From positions 29,875-93,874 of the forward strand of contig NZ_AMZB01000106.1 of assembly GCF_000313755.1 (NCBI RefSeq): a DNA stretch of 64,000 bases. The letters run 5' to 3'. Positions within the stretch are counted from its first letter, which is position 1; every line of letters starts with the position of its first letter. A program made the translations under genes and the position numbers. Source of the DNA: Pseudomonas nitroreducens TX1. Its GTDB lineage: Bacteria; Pseudomonadota; Gammaproteobacteria; Pseudomonadales; Pseudomonadaceae. A model generated the notes under the pieces. The model was not told the DNA's origin and did not search any database. It worked only from the letters and a program-made list of their open reading frames with translations. Shown one piece after another: positions 41,168 through 50,995 of this stretch.

Positions 41168-42271
41168 CTAACCGAAACGCACGCAGTAGATCGGCGGCAG
41201 GTTGGCCGACAGGCACTGCCAGTGGTCGCCGCCGTTCTCCGACAGCCACAGGCCGCCGGTGGTGGAACCCATCGCCACGCACCTGCCCTCGTCGTCCACC
41301 GCCAGGCCGTGGCGATACACAAGGTCGAAGGCCGGGCCCTGCGGCAGACCGCTGTCCAGCACCTCGAAACTGGCACCACCATCGCGGGTACGGGTGACGA
41401 CGAAACGGCCGTCCACCGGCACCCGGCAGACATCCTGCACCGCCGGCACGAACCAGGCGGTGTCCGGTTGGGTCGGGTGCACCGCTACGGCGAAACCGAA
41501 GCTGGAGGGCTGGGCCTGCACATCGTGCCAGCGCGCGCCGCCATCGGTGGAGGTGAAGATACCGTTGTGGTGCTGCACCCACAGGCGATCCGGTTGCGCC
41601 GGGCACTGCACCAGACGGTGCGGGTCCTGGATGGCGCCATCCTCGCGCAGTTCCGGCGGCATGTAGTCGGCGTACATGCCCACCGTGGTGTTGCGCCAGC
41701 TGGCGCCACCGTCGTCGCTCTGCCAGACCCCGCCGCAGGACACGCCTACCGTGAGGTGCTGGCTGTCGCGCGGGTCGACGCTGACCGAGTGGATGCCCGG
41801 CCAGTCGTAGCCGCCGCCGAACCAGCGGGCGCGCTCGGGGCGGTCCCATAGTGGACGGTTCAGCTCCCAGCTGTCGCCACCATTTGCGCTGCGGAACAGC
41901 CCGCCGGGAATGGTCCCGGCCCAGAGCACGCCCGGCTCGCTGGCGCCGCCGGTTTCCAGGCACCAGATCTGCTGCAGGCTCCAGGGCGCGGGCGGGGCAT
42001 CGCCTTCCTTCGGCGTCGGCAGCGGGTCGGGCTGCGGCGGATAGACCGGTACGGCGACTTCCTGCCAGTCCTCGCCAGGCCGCTGGCGCCACAGCTTGCA
42101 GCCGAAGTGACCGAGGTTGAGCGCGGCATAGAGGGTGTCGTCGCGTGGGTCGGCGAGCACCATGCTCAGCGGCTCACCGAGGAACTCGCGGCGAGATTCC
42201 TGCCAGCCATTCACATCGCGCAGAAAAGTGAACAACCCCTTGCGGGTCGCCACCAGCAGTCGATCGTCCAT
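41168..42271 (-). CDS. BNR/sialidase-type repeat protein (beta-propeller)
   Basis: 367-residue beta-propeller-like protein of the glycosyl hydrolase/BNR family without a signal peptide. Repeated Asp-box motifs are visible: SANGGDSWEL, SDDGGASWRN, STDGGARWHD, TRDGGASFEV and SENGGDHWQC, spaced along the chain. N-terminus DDRLLVATRKGLFTFLRD. True sialidase active-site arginines are not evident, so it is more likely a binding or photosystem-assembly-like (Ycf48) propeller than an enzyme. It follows the ThiS-like gene by ten bases in the same direction; the pair is discussed as a finding. Function unknown. Confidence 0.82.
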   Translation of the reverse strand: MDDRLLVATRKGLFTFLRDVNGWQESRREFLGEPLSMVLADPRDDTLYAALNLGHFGCKLWRQRPGEDWQEVAVPVYPPQPDPLPTPKEGDAPPAPWSLQQIWCLETGGASEPGVLWAGTIPGGLFRSANGGDSWELNRPLWDRPERARWFGGGYDWPGIHSVSVDPRDSQHLTVGVSCGGVWQSDDGGASWRNTTVGMYADYMPPELREDGAIQDPHRLVQCPAQPDRLWVQHHNGIFTSTDGGARWHDVQAQPSSFGFAVAVHPTQPDTAWFVPAVQDVCRVPVDGRFVVTRTRDGGASFEVLDSGLPQGPAFDLVYRHGLAVDDEGRCVAMGSTTGGLWLSENGGDHWQCLSANLPPIYCVRFG

Positions 42272-42281
42272 AGCCGCCTCC

Positions 42282-42551
42282 TCAGCCGCCGCTCAGGGCC
42301 TGTACTACGTACACCTCGCTATCCGCCGCCAGCGCATCGCTCAGGCGAACACGGTCGCGCAGGCGCAGGCCGTCGATGAAGATCGTCAGGTGCCGGCGCA
42401 GCCCGCCCTGGTCGTCCAGCAGGTAGCCACGCAGGGCCGGCGCCTCGGCGAATACCCTCTCCAGCGCCGCCTTCAGTGTCGGCGCCGACAGCTCGCGCTC
42501 CTCCAGCGCAACATGGCGCTGGATCGAGGGGGCGAAGACGATTCGGCACAT
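42282..42551 (-). CDS. MoaD/ThiS family small sulfur-carrier-like protein
   Basis: 89 residues from 42551 (MCRIVFAPSIQRHV). The ubiquitin-like fold is suggested by LRRHLTIFIDGLRLRDRVRL and the end SDALAADSEVYVVQALSGG, closing in the Gly-Gly that ThiS and MoaD need for adenylation and thiocarboxylation. The gene is ten bases upstream of the BNR-repeat gene. There is no thi or moa gene nearby, so it may serve a different sulfur transfer or conjugation. A better start than 42551 may exist; the ribosome site is weak. Confidence 0.82.
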   Translation of the reverse strand: MCRIVFAPSIQRHVALEERELSAPTLKAALERVFAEAPALRGYLLDDQGGLRRHLTIFIDGLRLRDRVRLSDALAADSEVYVVQALSGG

Positions 42552-43143
42552 GGGCGAGCCCGGTCCTGACGAACGATGTTCCCAGTGTAGGGGAGGCTCG
42601 ATTTCCCATCGACGCACGCGACCGGCTGCATTCAATCATCCGTAGCGCCTCTGGATCGGCGCTCCCGGTGCCGGACCCAGGCATTCAGTTTCGATTTTTC
42701 AAATCCAAGCATCTTGAAAATCACATTTAATAAACGCATGAGCCTGTGCGAGGCTGATTGCATCGTCAGCCATCCCGCCCAACATGCACCTGCTCGTTTC
42801 GCCCGCACCGCTGGATACCGTCGCCGCCCTCAAGGCCGGCAGCGCTACCCGTCTGCCGCGCAAACATGCCCGTTGGCTCGAACTGCAACCGCTGACCCTG
42901 CCTCTCGAACTGGCCTTCTGGGCGCTCTGGCATTGCCGCCACGCGCGTCCACCGGATAGCGCCAGCCGCTGACGGGCCACCGCGCCCGGACTCCATCGAC
43001 GGAACTACGCTCAAGGATGGCCACGCCCTCCTCGAACAAGACGTAGCCCGTTGCATCGCTTGCCTGCCTTTATCCCCGCACACCCGGTGCGGCCCTGGCC
43101 TGCAGGTCGTCAGCGCATCCGGCTGGATGCTATCGAGAGCCCC
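42552..43143 (+). other. 592-base gap upstream of the glutamylpolyamine synthetase
   Basis: No well supported gene. A 62-codon frame at 42784-42972 (MHLLVSPAPLDTVAALKAGS...) has ordinary codon use but no ribosome site or recognisable homology. The stretch near 42690-42740 is AT-richer than its surroundings and may hold promoter elements for either side. No sigma-54 site was found by eye. Confidence 0.5.
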
Positions 43144-44508
43144 ATGAATTTCGCCTCCGTGCAAGAAGCCCAGGATTTCCTGGCCCAGAACCCCGATATC
43201 GAGATGGTCGAGCTGTTCATCCTCGACGCCAACGGCGTGCCGCGCGGCAAGCTGCTGCACCGCGAGGAACTGCTCGCCGTGTACCAGTCCGGCCGACCGC
43301 TGCCCAGCACCATCCTCGGCCTCACGATCCATGGCGAGGATGTGGAGGATTCCGGGCTGGTCTGGGACGTCGGCGATATCGACTGCCGCGCCTATCCGCT
43401 GGCCGGCAGCCTGGTGCGCCTGCCCTGGCGGCAGATTCCCACGGCGGCGGTGCAGGTCAGCATGCATCCGGAGGAAGGCAAACCGGCGGACATCGCCGAC
43501 CCGCGTCACGTGCTGATCCATGTGATCGACGGCCTCAAGGCCGCCGGCTACCACCCGGTGATGGCCTGCGAGCTGGAGTTCTACCTGCTGGACGCCAAGC
43601 GCGACGCCAACGGCCGCCCACAACCGGCGCTGGATGCCGACGGCGGCCGCCCGCGCGCCACCCAGGTCTATGGCCTGCGCGAACTGGAACAGATCGAGCC
43701 CTTCCTCGCCGACCTCTATGCCGCCTGCAAGGCCCAGGGCATTCCGGCGCGCACGGCAATTTCCGAGTACGCGCCGGGCCAGGTGGAAATCACCCTGGAG
43801 CACGGCGACGCCCTCACCGCGATGGACCAGGCCGTGCGCTACAAGCGTCTGGTCAAGGGCGTGGCGCACAAGCACGGCATGCAGGCGTGCTTCATGGCCA
43901 AACCGTTCGATGACCTGGCCGGCACCGGCATGCACATGCACGTGTCCCTCGCCGATGCCGAGGGCAACAACCTGTTCGCCAGCGAAGATCCGGCGGGCAC
44001 TCCCCTGCTGCGCCAGTCTGTGGGCGGCATGCTGAAGAGCCTGCTCGACTCGCTGCTGCTGTTCTGCCCCAACGCCAACTCCTACCGCCGCTTCCAGGCC
44101 AACAGCTACGCGCCGCTGGCGCCGACCTGGGGCTGCGACAACCGCACCGTGAGCCTGCGCGTGCCGGGCGGCCCGGCGCATACGAGGCACGTGGAACACC
44201 GCATCTGCGGGGCCGACGCCAACCCCTATCTGGCCGCCGCCGGCATTCTCGCCGGCATCCATCGCGGCATCCGCGAGGAGATCGACCCCGGCGCGCCGGT
44301 GGAAGGCAACGGCTACGCCCAGGCCAAGGAGCTGCTGCCCACCGACTGGCTCACCTCGCTGCGCGCGCTGGAGCGCTCCAGCTGGGCGCGGGACGCGCTG
44401 GGGCACGAGTTCCTCGGCGTCTACCTGAAGGTGAAGCAGGCCGAATACCGCCAGTTCATGGGCGAGGTCGGCGAGCAGGATTGGCGCTGGTATCTGACGC
44501 AGGCTTGA
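43144..44508 (+). CDS. Gamma-glutamylpolyamine synthetase (glutamine synthetase family, PuuA/PauA-like)
   Basis: 454 residues. The start MNFASVQEAQDFLAQNPDIE at 43144 follows GAGAG. The glutamine synthetase fold is clear: EMVELFILDANGVPRGKLLH near the N-terminus, CELEFYLLD (metal Glu), AGTGMHMHVSL (KPFDDLAGTGMHMH) and NANSYRRFQANSYAPLAPTW, with NRTVSLRVP for the nucleotide. It is the PuuA/PauA/SpuI subgroup, which joins glutamate to putrescine, cadaverine or other polyamines using ATP. The FAD oxidoreductase gene 214 bases downstream would act next in the pathway, and a polyamine-type ABC importer follows. Confidence 0.92.
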   Translation: MNFASVQEAQDFLAQNPDIEMVELFILDANGVPRGKLLHREELLAVYQSGRPLPSTILGLTIHGEDVEDSGLVWDVGDIDCRAYPLAGSLVRLPWRQIPTAAVQVSMHPEEGKPADIADPRHVLIHVIDGLKAAGYHPVMACELEFYLLDAKRDANGRPQPALDADGGRPRATQVYGLRELEQIEPFLADLYAACKAQGIPARTAISEYAPGQVEITLEHGDALTAMDQAVRYKRLVKGVAHKHGMQACFMAKPFDDLAGTGMHMHVSLADAEGNNLFASEDPAGTPLLRQSVGGMLKSLLDSLLLFCPNANSYRRFQANSYAPLAPTWGCDNRTVSLRVPGGPAHTRHVEHRICGADANPYLAAAGILAGIHRGIREEIDPGAPVEGNGYAQAKELLPTDWLTSLRALERSSWARDALGHEFLGVYLKVKQAEYRQFMGEVGEQDWRWYLTQA

Positions 44509-44531
44509 AGGTGGTGCGATGAGCTGAAGAA

Positions 44532-44694
44532 CCCCTCTCCCCAACCCTGGCTACGCGCCCCGCTCCTCAAGCGGGAGAGGGGGCCGAATGTGCCGAGACG
44601 AGTTCATCGCTCACTGAAGCCCCAGGATGAAACCGAATTTTCAGCCCGCTCCGATCAGCCCTCTCTCCCTTCAGGGAGAGGGCTGGGGAGAGGG
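44532..44694. repeat. MITE-like inverted-repeat element, copy 1
   Basis: Between the synthetase and oxidase genes, terminal inverted repeats CCCCTCTCCCCAACCCT (44532-44548) and AGGGCTGGGGAGAGGG (44679-44694) differ at one position. Inside lies a second hairpin CCCTCTCTCCCTTCAGGGAGAGGG-like sequence split over 44660-44682. A related, more decayed copy lies at 60955-61084. Confidence 0.7.
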
Positions 44695-44721
44695 AAACCG
44701 AACAACAACAGGAACACCGAA

Positions 44722-46035
44722 ATGAACGCCGCACTGAACCCCGCCACTCCCGCCCCGGAGCGCGCAAAGTCCTACTACTCCGCGAGCCTCAACGAAGAGA
44801 CCCGCTACCCCACGTTGCAGGGCGAGGTGAACGTCGACATCGCCATCATCGGTGGCGGCTTCACCGGCGTCGCCACCGCCGTGGAGCTGGCCGAGCGCGG
44901 CTACAAGGTGGCCATCGTCGAGACCAACAAGGTCGGCTGGGGCGCCAGCGGGCGCAACGGCGGGCAGGTCACCGGCAGCCTCTCGGGCGATGCCGCCATG
45001 AGCAAGCAGATGCGCCAGTGGCTGGGCGACGACGTCGACGATTTCATCTGGCACCTGCGCTGGCGCGGCCACGAGATCATCAAGAGCCGCGTGGAGAAAT
45101 ACGGCATCGCCTGCGACCTGAAGTTCGGCCACCTGCACGCGGCCATGAAGCCCTCGCACATGGACGAGCTGAAGGCCTCCTATGAAGAAGCCAAGCGTCG
45201 TGGCATGGGCGACGAGATCAGCCTGCTGGACGGTGCCGGCGTGCGCGCACACCTGGAAAGCGACCTCTACTGCGGCGCCATCAAGAACACCCGCAATATG
45301 CACCTGCACCCGCTCAACCTGTGCATCGGCGAGGCCAAGGCCGCCGCCAGCCTGGGCGCGCTGATCTTCGAACACTCCGAGGTGCTGGACATCGTCCACG
45401 GCCCGCGCCCGGCGGTGGTCACCTCCGGCGGGCGGATCAACGCATCCCAGGTGATGCTGGCCGGCGACGTCTACCACAAGCTCGAACGCAAGCAGCTCAA
45501 GGGCATGATCTTCCCGGCCATGGGCGGCATCGTCACTACCAAGCCGCTGGGCGAGCTGGCCAAGCGCATCAACCCGCAGGACCTGGCGGTCTACGACTGC
45601 CGTTTCGTACTCGACTACTACCGCATGACCGGCGACGGCCGCCTGCTGTTCGGCGGCGGCGCCAATTACTCCGGCCGCGACTCCCGCGACATCGCCGGCG
45701 AGCTGCGTCCGTGCATCGAGCGCACCTTCCCGGCGCTCAAGGGCGTGGACATCGAGTTCCAGTGGAGCTGCGCCATGGGCATCGTGATGAACCGCATTCC
45801 GCAGCTGGGCAAGCTGTCGGAGAACGTCTGGTACTGCCAGGGCTACTCCGGCCACGGTGTGGCCACCACCCACATCATGGGCGAGATCATGGCCACGGCG
45901 ATGACCGGCGACCTGGAGAAGTTCGATACCTTCGCCCAGTGCAAGCACATCCGCGTGCCCATGGGCGACGTGTTCGGCAACCCGATGCTGGCGGCAGGCA
46001 TGTGGTACTACCAGATGATGGAGAAGCTGCGCTGA
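44722..46035 (+). CDS. FAD-dependent gamma-glutamylpolyamine oxidoreductase (PuuB/PauB-like)
   Basis: 437 residues from the ATG at 44722. The FAD-binding dinucleotide fold is VDIAIIGGGFTGVATAVELA, followed by GWGASGRNGGQVTGSLSGD as in PuuB/DAO-family oxidases, and a C-terminal GYSGHGVATTHIMGEI flavin-site segment. The family oxidises gamma-glutamyl-putrescine to the aldehyde with release of ammonia and peroxide, the second step after the synthetase upstream. An intervening MITE-like repeat separates the genes, so cotranscription is likely but not assured. Confidence 0.92.
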   Translation: MNAALNPATPAPERAKSYYSASLNEETRYPTLQGEVNVDIAIIGGGFTGVATAVELAERGYKVAIVETNKVGWGASGRNGGQVTGSLSGDAAMSKQMRQWLGDDVDDFIWHLRWRGHEIIKSRVEKYGIACDLKFGHLHAAMKPSHMDELKASYEEAKRRGMGDEISLLDGAGVRAHLESDLYCGAIKNTRNMHLHPLNLCIGEAKAAASLGALIFEHSEVLDIVHGPRPAVVTSGGRINASQVMLAGDVYHKLERKQLKGMIFPAMGGIVTTKPLGELAKRINPQDLAVYDCRFVLDYYRMTGDGRLLFGGGANYSGRDSRDIAGELRPCIERTFPALKGVDIEFQWSCAMGIVMNRIPQLGKLSENVWYCQGYSGHGVATTHIMGEIMATAMTGDLEKFDTFAQCKHIRVPMGDVFGNPMLAAGMWYYQMMEKLR

Positions 46036-46393
46036 TAACCGGTTGAGCTCTTCCGTAGGAAAGGGTCCATGAGGTGCTCCTGAAGAGAGCGCCAGACGTC
46101 GGCGTTCACCTGCGGGTACAAACTCCGCGGCGATGGACTTCGCGGACAAGGTCCGCTCCTACTAGGGTGCCCCCGCTTTGGCTTTTAAACACTTCCAGTG
46201 AAACACCCACGCACTCCGAACGCCCCGTTCAGGAGGCCGAGTGGAATCGGAGTTTCAGGGGTTGAGCGGCATGGATGCCGCGAGAGCCGCGATGGGCCAA
46301 GGATGGCCCTTCGCGGCGGGCCCCTGAAACTTCGATGGAGCAAGGGAATTTTTCGCCTAAGCGAAAAACCGGATGTCCGGGGCAAGACCTTTG

Positions 46394-46520
46394 CCTACTT
46401 TGGGGCGTTTGCCAAAGTAGGTCGCCCGAGGGGGCGAAACGAGAACCACGCGCGCACGCCGGAGCGACGCGGGAAACTCTGGCGCGAGGCAGGCACATCG
46501 CGGACGAAGTCCGCTCCTAC
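46394..46520. repeat. Composite dispersed repeat, copy 2
   Basis: CCTACTTTGGGGCGTTTGCC then AAAGTAGG hairpin, GTCGCCCGAGGGGGCGAAAC, a tract ACGCGCGCACGCCGGAGCGA, and a terminal GGACGAAGTCCGCTCCTAC REP unit. It has the same order as the element at 23961-24085. It is preceded at 46255-46380 by further short hairpins (CGGCATGGATGCCG; TTTTTCGCCTAAGCGAAAAA) and at 46141-46163 by another REP2-type unit. Confidence 0.75.
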
Positions 46521-46522
46521 GC

Positions 46523-46586
46523 AGGATGGCAGGATGGCAGGATGGCAGGATGGCAGGATGGCAGGATGGCAGGATGGCAGGATGGC
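46523..46586. repeat. Eight tandem copies of an 8-base unit AGGATGGC
   Basis: Eight perfect back-to-back copies of AGGATGGC (64 bases), with a partial ninth (AGGAGCG). A unit of eight does not keep reading frame and no gene spans it, so it is a non-coding microsatellite. Such arrays change copy number by slippage and could serve as a strain marker. Confidence 0.95.
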
Positions 46587-46591
46587 AGGAG

Positions 46592-46722
46592 CGTAGGGTG
46601 TAAAACGCTCCGCGTAATACACCGATTTACCTTGGTAAGCGGGCACTCCGGACTCACTCCAGGCAACGCCCATGCGTGTTGTGTAAACGGCGTACAACCG
46701 CGAACGGTTGTACGCCCTACGG
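46592..46722. repeat. Inverted-repeat element with GTACAACC hairpin
   Basis: Outer arms CGTAGGG (46592) and CCCTACGG (46715-46722) enclose a perfect 12-base inverted repeat GGCGTACAACCG - CGAA - CGGTTGTACGCC at 46689-46716. The right side lies about 75 bases before the LysR start. It has the shape of a small non-autonomous repeat; its function is unknown. Together with the parts above, it fills the 760-base gap between the oxidase and LysR genes. Confidence 0.7.
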
Positions 46723-46796
46723 GAAACCCAAGCCCCCACTCGACACCACCGCCCCGCTCAGGGATAAAGGCCTCACTTCGCCGTTTGGAGTGAGCC

Positions 46797-47720
46797 ATGC
46801 GTTTCCCCTCGATGACCGCCCTGCGCGTGCTGGACGCCGTCGCCCGCCTGGGCAGCCTGTCCGGTGCTGCCAGCGAGCTGAGCCTGACCCGCAGCGCCGT
46901 CAGCCACCAGTTGCACAGTCTCGAAGATTGCCTGGGCATTGCCCTCACCGAGCGGGTTGGCCGCGGAATCGCGCTGACCTACCACGGCGAATGCTTCGCC
47001 CGCGAGACCCAGCGCGCGCTGGCGATCCTCAACGAGGCGCGGCGCTTCGCCAATGCCGAGGAAGTCTCCGGCCGCCTGTGCGTAAGCTGCACGCCGGGCT
47101 TCGCCACCTATTGGCTGTGCCACCAGATCGGCAAGTTCCAGCGCGCCCATCCGCAGGTCGAGCTGAACCTCGTCTCGCCACGGGTGCCCGACGACGTCAG
47201 CGACCGCGACGTCGACCTGTTCATTGCCTACGGCGTCGGCGACTGGACCGACCTGCACGTGGACCTGATCGCCACCCTGGACACCTTCCCGGTGTGCAGC
47301 CCGTCGCTGATCAACTCGGTGGGTGGCCTGGACTCGCCGGAGGATCTCGCCAGCCTGCCCTTCCTGCATATGGTCGATCACTCCGACTGGCTGCTATGGG
47401 CCGCTGCTGCCGGGGTGCGCAACCTCAACGTGCGCAACGGCATCGTCTTTTCCGACGCGCACCTGGTGCAGTCGGCGGCCATCGCCGGACAGGGCGTCGC
47501 CATGGGCGATGCGCTGGTCAGCGGCGACGCCATGGCCAAGGGACAGTTGGTGCGGCTGTTCAACGTCGCCATCGAACCGCCCAACCGCTACTACTTCGTC
47601 ACCGACCCGGCCAAGTCGGAGCGCCCTGACGTGCGGGCCTTCAAGGCCTGGATGAAGGCCGAACTGCGGATGTCCGAACAGTTCCGCCACAGCGGAAGAA
47701 CCGCTGTAATTGGTGAATGA
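46797..47720 (+). CDS. LysR family transcriptional regulator, GcvA-like
   Basis: 307 residues; GGAGTGAGCC leads into the ATG at 46797. DNA-binding domain LRVLDAVARLGSLSGAASEL, SLTRSAVSHQLHSLEDCLGI, and GcvA-type effector sequence (RLCVSCTPGFATYWLCHQIG, VDLFIAYGVGDWTDLHVDLI). It sits between the polyamine oxidase and the ABC importer, all in the same direction, so it probably controls the importer and perhaps the whole polyamine block. The inducing amine is unknown. Confidence 0.9.
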   Translation: MRFPSMTALRVLDAVARLGSLSGAASELSLTRSAVSHQLHSLEDCLGIALTERVGRGIALTYHGECFARETQRALAILNEARRFANAEEVSGRLCVSCTPGFATYWLCHQIGKFQRAHPQVELNLVSPRVPDDVSDRDVDLFIAYGVGDWTDLHVDLIATLDTFPVCSPSLINSVGGLDSPEDLASLPFLHMVDHSDWLLWAAAAGVRNLNVRNGIVFSDAHLVQSAAIAGQGVAMGDALVSGDAMAKGQLVRLFNVAIEPPNRYYFVTDPAKSERPDVRAFKAWMKAELRMSEQFRHSGRTAVIGE

Positions 47721-47858
47721 ATTCGAACAATAAGGGCGAAAAAACGCGATTGAAGCGGAGAGGGATTTGACAATACTGCATTAAAAAAAGGCCGCTGATC
47801 TTTACCCGATCCTCACCGGCGGCCACTCGAACAAGAACAAGAAATCGAGGTAAGTGCA

Positions 47859-48944
<1,086 letters not shown>

Positions 48945-49000
48945 GTCGCCGAACGCGTTCGTCCCCTTTTCGCCATCCCACCTGACCGGGAGCTGCCTCC

Positions 49001-50131
49001 ATGTTCAATCCGAAAGAGTTCAATCCGCACCAGCAAGACTGCATCGAAGTCCTCATCGAAAAGACCCGTCGCGGGCAGATCGACCGCCGCACCTTCCTCA
49101 AGGGCATGGGCCTGATGGCCGCCCTGCCGCTGGCCTTGCGCAGCGGCGTGAGCTTTGCCGCCGGCGACAAGCCGCTGGTGGTGGTGAACTGGGGCGGCGA
49201 CGCCATCAAGGCCTTCGGCAAGGCCTGGACCGAGGGCTTCTCCAAGGCCACCGGCATTCCCACCAAGATCGACGGCAGCGGCCCCACCGAAGGCGCCATC
49301 CGCACCCAGCTCTCCAGCGGCCGGGTCAGCTGGGACGTGGTCGACGCGGAAAGCTCGGTCCTGCAGATTCTCGGCAAGGAAGGCCTGGTACAGCCCATCG
49401 ACTACAACGTCGTCTCCAAGGACAAGGTGCTGCCCGGCTTCGCCTACGAATACGGCATCGCCAACTACATGCTCAGCTATGTGATCGCCTACGACAGCGA
49501 GCGCTTCGGCGACAAGGCGCCCAGGACCTGGGCGGACTTCTGGGACGTGAAGACCTTCCCCGGCAAGCGCACCCTTTACAAATGGATGAACGGCATGCTG
49601 GAGGCCGCCCTGCTGGCCGACGGCGTCACGCCGGACAAGCTCTACCCGCTGGATGTGCCGCGCGCGCTGAAGAAGATCGAAGAGCTCAAGCCCCACGTCC
49701 TGTCCTTCTGGGGTTCGGGCGCGGAAACCCAGCAGCTGCTGATCGAGGGCGAGGTCTCCATGGGCGCCATCTGGAACACCCGCGCCCAGGTGATCACCGA
49801 GGACAGCGAGGGCCGCATCAAGTGGACCTTCGACAATGCCCTGCTGGGCTGCAGCAACTGGGGCGTGCTCAAGGGCAACCCGGCGGGCACCGAGGCGGCC
49901 ATGAAGTTCATCGCCTACGCCCAGGACCCACAGTCCCAGGTGGAGCTGTTCAAGATGTTCGGCAACGGCCCGGCCAACCCCGCCGCCGCCGCGTTGATCC
50001 CTGACGACCGCAAGCACCTCAACTGCACGGACCCGGCGAACCTGCCCAAGCAGATCATGCTGAGCCACGAGTGGTACACCGACCACTACGGGGCGACCCT
50101 GGAGCAGTACCTGACCCACATTTCCAAGTGA
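49001..50131 (+). CDS. ABC transporter substrate-binding protein with Tat signal
   Basis: 376 residues. The N-terminal signal has the twin-arginine motif IDRRTFLKGMGL (RRxFLK) with a 27-residue polar lead-in and AFA-type cleavage (SFAAG), so the folded protein would be exported by Tat, unlike ordinary PotD/PotF proteins that use Sec. The body is the PotD/SBP_bac_8 type: VVVNWGGDAIKAFGKAWTEG at the start, VIAYDSERFGDKAPRTWADF in the middle and an AIWNTRAQVITEDSEG segment. It follows the ATPase gene by 56 bases. The ligand is unproven. Confidence 0.93.
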   Translation: MFNPKEFNPHQQDCIEVLIEKTRRGQIDRRTFLKGMGLMAALPLALRSGVSFAAGDKPLVVVNWGGDAIKAFGKAWTEGFSKATGIPTKIDGSGPTEGAIRTQLSSGRVSWDVVDAESSVLQILGKEGLVQPIDYNVVSKDKVLPGFAYEYGIANYMLSYVIAYDSERFGDKAPRTWADFWDVKTFPGKRTLYKWMNGMLEAALLADGVTPDKLYPLDVPRALKKIEELKPHVLSFWGSGAETQQLLIEGEVSMGAIWNTRAQVITEDSEGRIKWTFDNALLGCSNWGVLKGNPAGTEAAMKFIAYAQDPQSQVELFKMFGNGPANPAAAALIPDDRKHLNCTDPANLPKQIMLSHEWYTDHYGATLEQYLTHISK

Positions 50132-50146
50132 CGCGGAGCGCAGGTC

Positions 50147-50983
50147 ATGGCCGATAACGCCCCCTCGCGGCTCAAGCTGGGCGCTCTGCTGCTGCCGCTG
50201 CCGATCGTCCTGTTCGTGTTCTACGTACTGCCCTTCCTCGGCGTGCTCGGCTGGAGCGTGACCCTGCCGGAGCCCGGGATCGAGCAGTACCAGCGGATCA
50301 TGACGGACCCGGCGATCCACGACGTGCTCTGGCGGACCTTCCGCCTGTGCACCACGGTCAGCGTGATCTCCCTGGTGATCGCCTACCTGATGGCCTACTG
50401 CTGGGTCTACAGCCCGCCGTTCTGGCAGCGCGTGGTGGAAATCTGCGTGTTCATCCCGTTCTGGCTATCGGTGCTGGTGCGCGCCTTCGGCTGGCTGATT
50501 GCCCTGCGCAGCAACGGTCTGCTCAACGACTGGCTGCAGTACCTGGGCATCACCAGCGAGCCGTTGCAGCTCACCCGCAACGAGCTGGGCGTGGTGATCG
50601 GCATGGTCCACTTCATGGTGCCCTTCGCCCTGTTCCCGCTGGTCTCCACCATGCGCCGCCTCGACCCCCGCGTGCTGCTGGCCGCGCGCGGCCTGGGCGC
50701 CGGGCAGATGCGCACCTTCTGGAGCGTCTTCGTGCCGCAGACCATTCCCGGCATCCTCGGCGCCTTCATCATCGTCTTCGTGTTCTGCCTGGGCTTCTTC
50801 ATCACCCCGGCAATCCTCGGCGGCGGGCAAACGGTGATGGTGGCCGAGTACGTCTACCTGCAGATGTTCCAGACCAGCAACTGGGGCCTGGGCGCGGCAC
50901 TCTCGGTGGTGCTGCTGATGCTGGTGAGCGGGATGATCTGGGCGCTGCTGCGCATGACCCGCGTCGACAAGCTGGTGGGATAA
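50147..50983 (+). CDS. ABC transporter permease, PotB-like
   Basis: 278 residues, about six transmembrane helices (LGALLLPLPIVLFVFYVLPF, then FWLSVLVRAFGWLIALRSNG, and GAFIIVFVFCLGFFITPAIL). The EAA-type coupling loop lies near RVLLAARGLGAGQMRTFWSV. It forms a heterodimer with the next permease, starting 15 bases after the binding-protein gene. The first coding segment is on the 3' side of the operon's tight spacing. Confidence 0.93.
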   Translation: MADNAPSRLKLGALLLPLPIVLFVFYVLPFLGVLGWSVTLPEPGIEQYQRIMTDPAIHDVLWRTFRLCTTVSVISLVIAYLMAYCWVYSPPFWQRVVEICVFIPFWLSVLVRAFGWLIALRSNGLLNDWLQYLGITSEPLQLTRNELGVVIGMVHFMVPFALFPLVSTMRRLDPRVLLAARGLGAGQMRTFWSVFVPQTIPGILGAFIIVFVFCLGFFITPAILGGGQTVMVAEYVYLQMFQTSNWGLGAALSVVLLMLVSGMIWALLRMTRVDKLVG

Positions 50984-50995
50984 GGAGCCGCAGTC

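Noticed and set aside
42784..42972. 62-codon frame before the glutamylpolyamine synthetase gene
   Set aside because: Ordinary codon use but no ribosome site, no homology I recognise and no coupling; too weak to call a gene.
46523..46586. CRISPR array
   Set aside because: Eight-base repeats are contiguous, with no spacers; it is a simple tandem repeat.
47767..47772. TTGACA before the ABC importer as a sigma-70 promoter
   Set aside because: No -10 hexamer is found at 16-18 bases; the matching position is GC-rich.
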